Translations under genes and position numbers: made by a program | Assembly (NCBI GenBank): GCA_007570945.1 | Contig: RKSH01000055.1 | Location: 1 to 7,474 of the forward strand | Length of the DNA: 7,474 nucleotides | Reading direction: 5' to 3' | Origin: Gammaproteobacteria bacterium | GTDB taxonomy: Bacteria; Pseudomonadota; Gammaproteobacteria; Arenicellales; Spongiicolonaceae | The notes under the pieces: generated by a model | What the model saw: only the letters and a program-made list of their open reading frames with translations | What the model was told of the DNA's origin: nothing | The model's database searches: none | Part shown: one piece after another, positions 1-7,329 of the stretch | Numbering within the stretch: position 1 is the first letter of the stretch | Layout of the letters: every line of letters starts with the position of its first letter

Positions 1-272
1 TGCTCGGCTTCAAGGCGGACTCTTTCGCGCTCGGCGGCGGCCAGGCGCCGCTGCTCCTCCTCGGCGGCGATTTGGGCCAGGGCGCGGTTCATCGCCTCCG
101 CATCCACCACCGCGGCCTGCACCACCGTCCCCGCCCTTGGCGCGGGTGGGGGTTTTGCCACCGGCGCGCCGCCGATATGCAGGGTGAGGCCCAGCGCCAC
201 CGCCAGCACCGCATGCACCGCCACCGCGTACAACAGCGCCTTGGCGCCGAGCAGTAAACGGTTGCGCGCCAC
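1..272 (-). CDS. tolA: TolA, N-terminal part (cut by window edge)
   Basis: TolA is the inner-membrane-anchored periplasmic rod of the Tol-Pal system; its TM helix is moved by the TolQ-TolR motor and its C-terminal domain contacts TolB/Pal. About 90 codons are visible. They hold a short basic cytoplasmic head (residues 1-11, with R3, R5, K11), one hydrophobic helix at about 12-33, a proline-rich linker (about 37-46) and then the start of a long Ala/Glu/Arg helix rich in EEEQ and ERER, the usual TolA domain II pattern. Position after tolR supports the call. The start chosen is GTG at 270-272, the only plausible start after an in-frame upstream stop. An AGGA lies almost against it, too close for an ideal ribosome site, so the start is only moderately certain. 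The TM helix has H20 of the TolA/TonB SxxxH motif, but Ala16 stands where Ser is usual. The C-terminal domain lies outside the window. Confidence 0.85.
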   Translation of the reverse strand, partial: MARNRLLLGAKALLYAVAVHAVLAVALGLTLHIGGAPVAKPPPAPRAGTVVQAAVVDAEAMNRALAQIAAEEEQRRLAAAERERVRLEAE

Positions 273-293
273 GTCCTGACACCGCCGCCGGGC

Positions 294-749
294 TTATTGG
301 CCGGGACCGGGGCCGGCGGCGGGCGGGTGCGTGATTAAACCGACATTCGGCGCGCCGGCCTGCTGCAATGCGAGCATCGCCCGCACCACCGATTCATATG
401 CCGCCTCGCGGTCGCCGCGCACAAAGAACAGCGCGCCGGCGTTGTGGCGCAAAACGGCGGCGGCCCTGTCGCGCACTTCCCGTGGCGTGGACGGCTTGCT
501 GTCCCGGTTGGTGAACAGCCGCCCGCCGCGGTCCACATGCACGATGAAGTGCTCGCGCTGCGCGTCGGCCTCCACCCGCCTTGCATCGGCGCGCGGCAAA
601 TCCACCTTCACCCCCTCGGTCAAAAGCGGCGCGGTGATCATGAAAATCACCATCAGCACCAGCATCACGTCGATATACGGCACCACGTTAATCTCGCTCA
701 TCACGCGCCGGCCCCGGCGGTGGCTGCGGTGGCGGATTGGCGGCGGCAC
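294..749 (-). CDS. tolR: TolR, proton-channel and periplasmic subunit of the Tol motor
   Basis: TolR is a biopolymer-transport (ExbD/TolR) family protein; its single TM helix sits inside the TolQ pentamer and its periplasmic domain dimerises. The 151-residue product has a basic cytoplasmic head (residues 1-16), the family signature SEINVVPYIDVMLVL at 18-32 and a TM helix at about 24-43 carrying the proton-binding Asp27 (equivalent of E. coli Asp23). The periplasmic domain ends with VRGDREAAYESV and a segment like the TolR C-terminus. Length is close to the usual 140-150. The start is GTG at 747-749, three bases after the tolQ stop and in the same reading frame. An internal ATG at 699-701 would remove the basic head, which is normal for the family, so GTG is preferred. 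The tail PPAAGPGPGQ is a short Pro/Gly extension. ExbD is less likely because the partner gene is clearly TolQ and tolA follows. Confidence 0.95.
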   Translation of the reverse strand: MPPPIRHRSHRRGRRVMSEINVVPYIDVMLVLMVIFMITAPLLTEGVKVDLPRADARRVEADAQREHFIVHVDRGGRLFTNRDSKPSTPREVRDRAAAVLRHNAGALFFVRGDREAAYESVVRAMLALQQAGAPNVGLITHPPAAGPGPGQ

Positions 750-752
750 AAC

Positions 753-1472
753 TCAGCCGCCGGCGGCGGAGTGGCTTTGGCGGTTGACCAGACTTAAGAA
801 TTCCTCCATGAACAATTCATAACGGTTCACCAATTGCTCCGCCGAGTTGGAGAATTTGTTGTACGCAATCACCGCCGGGATGGCGGCGAACAGGCCCATG
901 GCGGTGGCGATCAACGCCTCGGCGATGCCGGGCGCCACCGCGGCAATGGTGGCCTGCTCCATGGCGCCGATGGCGCGGAATGAGTTCATGATGCCCCACA
1001 CGGTGCCGAACAAACCGACGTACGGGCTGGTGGAACCGACTGTTGCGAGGAACGACAGCCCGCTTTCCAGCGTCTCCACCTCGCGCCCCAGGGCGACGCG
1101 CATGCTGCGGTGCACGCCGTCCACCAAATCGGGGCCGGGACGCGCCGGCGCCTTGGACAAGCGCTTGTACTCACGGTAGCCGGCGACGAAAATGCTGGCC
1201 ATGCCCTCCGGCTCGCGGCCGCGCCGCGGCTGGCGCCATTCCTGGTAAAGCTGCCCGAGGTTGCCGCAGGGCCAGAACTCATCCTCAAAAATTTCCGAGG
1301 CCAGGCCCAGGTCGCGGAACGTAAACCACTTGCGAAACACCACCGTCCACGAAACCACCGACGCCAACAGCAACAGCAGCATCACCGCTTGCACCAGCAA
1401 ACTGGCGTTGGCGGCCAACTGCAAAATGGAAAGCGATTCCGAAGTGGTGGAGATTTCCCCGAGCAATTCCAT
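753..1472 (-). CDS. tolQ: TolQ, motor subunit of the Tol-Pal system
   Basis: TolQ (MotA/TolQ/ExbB family) forms the pentameric inner-membrane stator that, with TolR, uses the proton gradient to energise TolA during envelope constriction. The 239-residue product (E. coli TolQ is 230) has TM1 at about 25-46, a cytoplasmic region, TM2 at about 140-162 and TM3 at about 178-204. The hallmark SPYVGLFGTVWGIM is at 149-162, and APGIAEALIATAMGLFAAIP at 180-199 is almost identical to what I recall of E. coli TolQ. Thr157 and Thr190 match the paired threonines facing the TolR aspartate (33 residues apart, as in ExbB/TolQ). The C-terminal MEEFLSLVNRQ also fits TolQ rather than ExbB. The ATG at 1470-1472 has no Shine-Dalgarno sequence but lies just downstream of an extended -10 element. 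The gene follows mreD rather than the usual ybgC. Confidence 0.97.
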   Translation of the reverse strand: MELLGEISTTSESLSILQLAANASLLVQAVMLLLLLASVVSWTVVFRKWFTFRDLGLASEIFEDEFWPCGNLGQLYQEWRQPRRGREPEGMASIFVAGYREYKRLSKAPARPGPDLVDGVHRSMRVALGREVETLESGLSFLATVGSTSPYVGLFGTVWGIMNSFRAIGAMEQATIAAVAPGIAEALIATAMGLFAAIPAVIAYNKFSNSAEQLVNRYELFMEEFLSLVNRQSHSAAGG

Positions 1473-1478
1473 GGCGCA

Positions 1479-1487
1479 AATATAACA
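1479..1487 (-). promoter_or_regulatory. Extended -10 promoter element of tolQ, possibly giving a leaderless message
   Basis: On the minus strand the sequence reads TGTTATATT, that is a TGn extension followed by TATATT (5 of 6 matches to TATAAT). Only six bases (1478-1473) separate it from the A of the tolQ ATG. With normal promoter geometry transcription would start at or within a base or two of that ATG. No ribosome-binding site precedes tolQ, and no good -35 hexamer lies at 17 bp, which suits an extended -10 promoter. The region is otherwise GC-rich, so this AT island stands out. Its use as a promoter is inferred. Confidence 0.5.
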
Positions 1488-1573
1488 CCGTCGCCGCGCG
1501 GCCGCCGCTTGCGCGATTCAAACCATCATTGCGGGCGCTGCAACCACCGTTTCCACATGTCGCACCATGACTT

Positions 1574-2071
1574 TCACTGTCCGGCCAAGCGCAACCCGGC
1601 CAGCCGCTGCAAACCGTTCAGCATCAGGAACAGCAGCGGCCAGGCCGGCGCCGCGGTGAGGACCGGCAGCAGGTCGGTGAAGTCCGGCTCGCCGGCGCCG
1701 GCGGCGGCGCGCACCAACGCCGACACCAACTGCTCCAGCGCCACCGGCAGCGGCACCAGGCAGGCTTGCTGCCACAGATGGTACATGCGGAAGCGGCGGC
1801 GCTGCCACACCACCAAAAAAGCGGCGGCGCACTTCGCCAGCGCCTGCTGGCCCAGCAGCGTGGCCTCCAGCACATCGGCGGCCAGGCCGGTGAAAAACCC
1901 CAGCCCGACCCCGGCCAAGCGCGGCGCCGCCACGCACCAGTACAGCGTCACCAGCGTCACCCAGTTCGGCGTCCACACCGCCACCGCCGGCGGCAACGGC
2001 AGCGCCTGCAAGATGAACGCCGCCGCCAGCGACAGCGGAATCACCCACACGCCCCGGCGCAAACCGCTCAT
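1574..2071 (-). CDS. mreD: MreD, rod-shape-determining membrane protein
   Basis: MreD is a polytopic inner-membrane partner of MreC in the elongasome, needed for rod shape. The 165-residue product is very hydrophobic, with likely TM segments at about 8-27, 36-50, 53-71, 76-90, 102-121 and 141-157. Family features are TPNWVTLVTLYW at 34-45 (the P-x-W then YW pattern near TM2) and a GFFTGLAADVLEATLLGQQAL stretch beginning at 58, matching the G-x-x-x-G-L-x-x-D-x-L and LG-x-x-AL features of MreD. Its length is near the family's usual 160-ish residues. The ATG at 2069-2071 overlaps the mreC stop in an ATGA arrangement, which implies translational coupling. MreD proteins diverge fast, so position directly after mreC carries much of the weight. 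Confidence 0.93.
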   Translation of the reverse strand: MSGLRRGVWVIPLSLAAAFILQALPLPPAVAVWTPNWVTLVTLYWCVAAPRLAGVGLGFFTGLAADVLEATLLGQQALAKCAAAFLVVWQRRRFRMYHLWQQACLVPLPVALEQLVSALVRAAAGAGEPDFTDLLPVLTAAPAWPLLFLMLNGLQRLAGLRLAGQ

Positions 2072-2928
2072 GGCGAGTCCCCGGCCGCCGGCGGCGGGTC
2101 CACCGTTGCCCGGTGCAACAGGACCACCTCTTTCAGGTAGTCCAACTGTGCAACCGGCGCTGCCGCCACCGCCAAAGTGTTCTCGCGGTCGTCGCTCAGC
2201 ACCGACACCACCCGCGCCACCGGGTGGCCGGCCGGGAAGCGGCGGCCGAGGCCGGAGGTGACCAGCAGGTCGCCCTCCTTGATGTCGGCCTGCTGCGATA
2301 GGTGCGGCACACTGAGCGCGCCGCGTACGCCGCCGCCGTAGACCACCGCTTGCAAACCGTTGCGCGCCACCTGCACCGGCACCGAGTGGCTGCTGTCGGT
2401 GAGCAGGGTGACGGTGCTCTTGCGCAGGCCGGCCGCCGTCACCTGGCCCACCACGCCGAAGGCATCCAGCGCCAACTGGCCGGGGAATACGTTGTCGGCG
2501 CGGCCGCGGCTTAGAATAATCTTCTGCTCCGCCGAGCGGCTGAGGTTCACCGGCGCCAACTCGGCGAACAGGGTGATGGAGGGCCCGCCGCCGGCGTCCA
2601 GCAGCAGGCGGCGCAGGCGGCGGTTTTCTTTCTCAAGAAATTCATGGCGCGGCATTTGCGCGCGCAACAAGACATTGGCGCGGCGCAGTTGGGCATTGCG
2701 GCGCAGCAGTTCCTCGCGGTCAAGGTAGGCGCCGTACAGCCACTGCCCGAAACCGGCCGGCAATGCGGCGGCATCAAACACCGCCTCGGTTGCGGTGGCC
2801 GCATGGCCGCGCACCTGGGCGACCACGCCGAAGCGCCGGTCGGCGGCAACCAGCGCCGCCGCCAGCGCCGTGAACACCAGCAAGCGGACGATGGCGGCGC
2901 GCAGCGAACTTTCGTAGATGTCTTCCAC
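2068..2928 (-). CDS. mreC: MreC, rod-shape-determining periplasmic scaffold protein
   Basis: MreC is a bitopic inner-membrane protein whose periplasmic part scaffolds the elongation penicillin-binding protein and links it to MreB through MreD. The 286-residue product has a short cytoplasmic head, a TM helix at about 11-29 and a predicted coiled coil at about 66-112 (heptads rich in Leu, Arg and Glu). A beta-rich domain follows with GVVGQV at 158-163, LLTD at 175-178 and the strongly conserved stretch GDLLVTSGLGRRFPAGHPV at 219-237. It is shorter than E. coli MreC (367) because it lacks a long C-terminal tail; many other MreC proteins are of this size. The start is GTG at 2926-2928, 30 nt after the mreB stop. 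No clear ribosome site is seen, and reinitiation from mreB is likely. Confidence 0.95.
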   Translation of the reverse strand: MEDIYESSLRAAIVRLLVFTALAAALVAADRRFGVVAQVRGHAATATEAVFDAAALPAGFGQWLYGAYLDREELLRRNAQLRRANVLLRAQMPRHEFLEKENRRLRRLLLDAGGGPSITLFAELAPVNLSRSAEQKIILSRGRADNVFPGQLALDAFGVVGQVTAAGLRKSTVTLLTDSSHSVPVQVARNGLQAVVYGGGVRGALSVPHLSQQADIKEGDLLVTSGLGRRFPAGHPVARVVSVLSDDRENTLAVAAAPVAQLDYLKEVVLLHRATVDPPPAAGDSP

Positions 2929-2958
2929 GGCCGGGCGCGGCGCGGGCGGCGGGCGGCC

Positions 2959-3996
2959 TCAGTCGACCAGCACTTGCCGCAGCACGTCCATCTCTTCCAG
3001 CGCGCGGCCGCAACCGCGGGCGACGCAGGTCAGCGGATCCTCGGCAATAATCACCGGCAGGCCGGTCTCCTGCATCAGGCGGCGGTCAATGTCGCGCAGC
3101 AGCGCGCCGCCGCCGGCCACCACCACGCCGCGGTCGCCGATGTCGGCGCTGAGCTCCGGCGGCGCCTGCTCCAGCACATGGCGGATGCAGGTGAGGATGG
3201 CCTGCATGGGCGCGTTCAGGGCCTCGTACGCCTCGCCGCTGGTAATCACCAGGCTGCGGGTGAGGCCTTCGGTGACGTCGCGGCCGCGAATCTCCATCTC
3301 GCGGTGCTCGGATTTGCTCCACACCGTGCCGATGGTTTTTTTCAGCCGCTCGGCGGCCAGGGTGCCGATATGCACGCCGTGGCGGTGGCGCAGGTAGTTG
3401 ATGATGGCCTCGTCAAAGGCGTCGCCGGCGGTGCGCAGCGACTGGGCGTACACCATGCCGCCCAGGGAGATGATGCCGACCTCGGTGGTGCCGCCGCCGA
3501 TGTCCAGCACCATGGAACCCACCGGGTCGGCCACCGGCAGGTTGGCGCCGATGGCCACCGCCATGGCCTCCTCAATTAAGTGCACCTCGCGCGCGCCGGC
3601 GCCCAGGGCCGACTCGCGGATGGCGCGGCGCTCCACCTGGGTGGAACTGCACGGCACGCAGATAATGATGCGCGGGCTGGTGAAGAATTTGCGGTTCTGC
3701 ACCTTGAGGATGAAGTACTTCAGCATCGCCTCGGTGACGGTGAAGTCGGCGATGACGCCGTCCTTCATGGGGCGGATGGCGTTGATGTTGCCGGGCGTGC
3801 GGCCCAGCATTAACTTGGCGTCGCGGCCGACGGCGAGAATGGAGCGGCTGTCGCCGCGGCGTTCGCCTTCGCGCACCGCGACCACCGACGGTTCGTCAAG
3901 GACGATGCCCTTCTCGCGGACGTAGATCAGCGTGTTGGCGGTGCCAAGGTCAATCGCCAGGTCGTTTGAGAAGAGTCCGAAAAGTTTTTTCAGCAT
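2959..3996 (-). CDS. mreB: MreB, bacterial actin, rod-shape-determining protein
   Basis: MreB is an actin-fold ATPase that forms membrane-bound antiparallel filaments guiding lateral peptidoglycan synthesis. The 345-residue product starts MLKKLFGLFSNDLAIDLGTA; the amphipathic N-terminus would bind the membrane. Nucleotide-site motifs are intact: phosphate-1 DLGTANT (16-22), phosphate-2 LDIGGGTTEVG (164-174) and the adenosine motif AGGGALLR (294-301). MLGRTPGNINAIRPMKDGVIADF at 63-85 and TQVERRAIRESALGAGARE at 119-137 are close to E. coli MreB. The oddity is IEEAMA at 141-146, where EEPMA is usual. The ATG at 3994-3996 is preceded by GGGAGAG seven bases upstream, a good Shine-Dalgarno. An in-frame extension to 4110 is open, but its residues do not resemble MreB and it crosses the gatC start, so the short start is chosen. 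It is the first gene of the leftward unit. Confidence 0.98.
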   Translation of the reverse strand: MLKKLFGLFSNDLAIDLGTANTLIYVREKGIVLDEPSVVAVREGERRGDSRSILAVGRDAKLMLGRTPGNINAIRPMKDGVIADFTVTEAMLKYFILKVQNRKFFTSPRIIICVPCSSTQVERRAIRESALGAGAREVHLIEEAMAVAIGANLPVADPVGSMVLDIGGGTTEVGIISLGGMVYAQSLRTAGDAFDEAIINYLRHRHGVHIGTLAAERLKKTIGTVWSKSEHREMEIRGRDVTEGLTRSLVITSGEAYEALNAPMQAILTCIRHVLEQAPPELSADIGDRGVVVAGGGALLRDIDRRLMQETGLPVIIAEDPLTCVARGCGRALEEMDVLRQVLVD

Positions 3997-4081
3997 GGCG
4001 TTGCTCTCCCGCCGGGTTGTGTTAAACCGCCGCCACACGCGGCCCGCGCATTCAATCCGCGCGGGTGGCATAATGGCGGCC
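3997..4081. promoter_or_regulatory. Divergent intergenic region between mreB and gatC
   Basis: These 85 bases must carry the start signals of both the mre unit (leftward) and the gat unit (rightward). The mreB ribosome site (GGGAGAG on the minus strand) lies at about 4004-4010. An AT island at 4069-4074 forms an extended -10 for gatC. The same island read leftward gives CATTAT (4075-4070), a weak -10 match that could serve mreB with a leader of roughly 65 nt, but no supporting -35 is evident. No clear operator repeat was found. The close spacing suggests expression of the two units may be linked through shared DNA. Confidence 0.6.
4066..4074 (+). promoter_or_regulatory. Extended -10 promoter element of gatC, possibly giving a leaderless message
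   Basis: The plus strand reads TGGCATAAT, a TGn extension and CATAAT (5 of 6 matches to TATAAT). Seven bases separate it from the A of the ATG at 4082, so the expected transcription start falls at that ATG. No convincing -35 hexamer is present 16-18 bp upstream. Its placement matches that of the tolQ element in this window. If used, it excludes the alternative upstream ATG at 4073, which overlaps the hexamer. Promoter function is inferred from sequence only. Confidence 0.5.
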
Positions 4082-4369
4082 ATGTCGTTTTCCCCCGCTG
4101 ATGTCGGCAAAGTGGCCCGCCTGGCGCGCCTATCGCTCAGCGCCGCAGAAGTCCGCGCCTACGCCGGCGACCTGTCGCGCATCCTGGCGATGCTGGACCG
4201 CGTGGACACCGTGGACACCGCGCACATCACGCCGCTGTGGCATCCCGGCCGGCAGTCGTTGCGGATGCGCGCGGACTCGGTCAGCGAGGAAAACCGGCGC
4301 GATGAGTTTCAACAAGCCGCGCCGGCCGTCGAGCGGGGATTATACCTTGTCCCGCGCGTGCTTGGGTAG
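4082..4369 (+). CDS. gatC: GatC, small subunit of tRNA-dependent amidotransferase
   Basis: GatC is the small subunit that wraps between GatA and GatB and stabilises the complex making Gln-tRNA(Gln) and/or Asn-tRNA(Asn). The 95-residue product is the usual length. It begins MSFSPADVGKVARLARLSLS, matching the typical GatC opening helix, has a middle helix with DLSRILAMLDRVDTVDT (30-46), then ITPLWHPG (49-56) in place of the usual PLAHP, and ends with the conserved APAVERGLYLVPRV (80-93). Two in-frame ATGs exist, at 4073 and 4082. The second is preferred because family members usually begin at this point and because the extended -10 at 4066-4074 overlaps the first. The gene is followed 7 nt later by gatA. 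Confidence 0.96.
   Translation: MSFSPADVGKVARLARLSLSAAEVRAYAGDLSRILAMLDRVDTVDTAHITPLWHPGRQSLRMRADSVSEENRRDEFQQAAPAVERGLYLVPRVLG
4202..4219 (+). repeat. Tandem 9-base repeat inside gatC
   Basis: GTGGACACC occurs twice in direct succession and encodes Val-Asp-Thr twice (GatC residues 41-46). It keeps the frame and lies where GatC proteins normally have a VDT-containing linker, so it may be a small duplication by slippage or simply a family-like sequence. Confidence 0.7.
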
Positions 4370-4376
4370 CCCCGCC

Positions 4377-5880
<1,504 letters not shown>

Positions 5881-5888
<8 letters not shown>

Positions 5889-7329
5889 CGGCGGACAAAA
5901 ATGGGAAACGGTGGTGGGGCTGGAAGTGCACGTGCAACTGGCCACGCGCAGCAAAATTTTTTCCGGCGCCAGCGCCGCCTATGGCGCCGAGGCGAACACC
6001 CGGGCCTGCGCCGTGGACCTCGCCCTGCCCGGCGTCCTGCCGGTGCTCAACCGGGAGGCGGTGTGCATGGCGGTGAAATTCGGCCTCGCCGTCGGCGCGC
6101 AAATCAACCGCGAGTCGGTTTTTGCGCGCAAAAATTATTTCTACCCCGACCTGCCCAAGGGCTACCAAATCAGCCAGTACGAAAAGCCCATCGTCAGCGG
6201 CGGCACCCTCGCCATCAGCACCGGCGGCGCGCATAAAAGCATCGGCATCACCCGCGCCCACCTGGAGGAGGACGCCGGCAAGTCGCTGCACGAGGATTTC
6301 CACGGCATGTCCGGCATCGACCTGAACCGCGCCGGCACGCCGCTGCTGGAAATCGTTTCCGAACCCGACTTGCGCAGCGCGGCCGAGGCGGCGGCCTACC
6401 TGAAAAAACTGCACACCCTGGTGCGCCACCTGGAAATTTGCGACGGCAACATGCAGGAGGGCTCGTTTCGTTTTGACGCCAACGTGTCACTGCGGCCGCG
6501 CGGTGAAAAAAAACTCGGCGTGCGCACCGAGATTAAAAACGTGAACTCGTTCCGCTTCATTGAAAAAGCCGTGCAGTTTGAGGTGCGCCGCCAGACGAAA
6601 ATTCTCGACGGTGGCGGCGCGGTGGCGCAGGAAACGCGGCTTTATGATTCCGCCGCCGATGAAACGCGCCCCATGCGCGGCAAGGAGGAGGCCGACGACT
6701 ACCGCTATTTTCCCGACCCCGACCTGCCGCCGCTGCTGCTGGAGGAGGATTTCATCGCCGCCGTGCGCGCCTCCATGCCGGAGTTGCCGGAACAAAAAGC
6801 GGCGCGCTTCATCCGCGACTACGCGCTCACCGAAGACGATGCCGAAACCCTCACCGCCGAGCGCGGCACGGCGGATTATTTTGAGGCGGTGACGGCGGCC
6901 TGCGGCGATGCAAAAAGCGCGGCAAACTGGATTAACGGCGAGTTGGCCGGCCATCTGAACCGTGAAAACCTGGCCCTGGACCAATCCAAAGTCAGCGCGC
7001 GGGCCCTCGGCGAACTGCTGCGCCGGGTCAACGAAAAAATAATTTCCGGCAAAACCGCGAAAGAAGTTCTGCAGCGCATGTGGAACGGCGAGGGCGAAAG
7101 CGCCGACGAAATCATCGCCAAACACGGCCTCAAACAAATCACCGACGACGGCGCCATTGAAAAAATCATCCGTCAAACCGTGGACGCGCACCCCGAACAA
7201 GTGCGGCAGTTCCGCGACGGCAACGAAAAAGTGCTGGGCTACCTGGTCGGGCAGGTGATGAAAAACACCCAGGGCAAAGCGGAACCGAGAAAGGTGAACA
7301 CAATGTTGCGGAAGATATTATCCGCCTGA
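5881..7329 (+). CDS. gatB: GatB, tRNA-binding kinase/transamidase subunit of GatCAB
   Basis: GatB phosphorylates the Glu or Asp on the misacylated tRNA and transfers ammonia supplied by GatA. The 482-residue product has the cradle domain opening WETVVGLEVHVQLATRSKIF (from 8; Glu15 and His17 are metal-site residues), PDLPKGYQISQYEKPI (89-104), ITRAHLEEDAGKS (123-135), DLNRAGTPLLEIVSEPD (147-163), the PMRGKEEADDYRYFPDPDLPP signature from 264, and a helical/YqeY-like tail ending LVGQVMKNTQGKAEPRKVN (455-473). Length fits the usual 475-485. The start is GTG at 5881-5883, with GGGGG six bases upstream; an in-frame TTG at 5875 has that G-run directly against it and is less likely. It overlaps gatA by 8 nt, so translation is probably coupled. 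One change from the usual sequence is Phe198 in EGSFRFDANVS, normally Cys. Codon third positions become more A/T-rich toward the 3' end. Confidence 0.97.

Noticed and set aside
1490..1515. GC-rich palindromic stretch (GCGGCCGC) between mreD and tolQ as a terminator
   Set aside because: No stable stem of useful length followed by a T-run could be seen; the palindrome is expected in such GC-rich DNA.
1110..2261. A 383-codon plus-strand frame across tolQ, mreD and mreC
   Set aside because: It is antisense to three well-identified genes and has a low-complexity, Pro/Arg/Ser-rich translation typical of shadows.
3997..4110. A 38-residue N-terminal extension of MreB
   Set aside because: The frame is open but the added residues do not resemble MreB, they run across the gatC start, and a good Shine-Dalgarno precedes the ATG at 3996.
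4101..4376. A longer GatA starting inside gatC
   Set aside because: The added sequence is an out-of-frame translation of gatC; the family-like sequence begins at the ATG at 4377.
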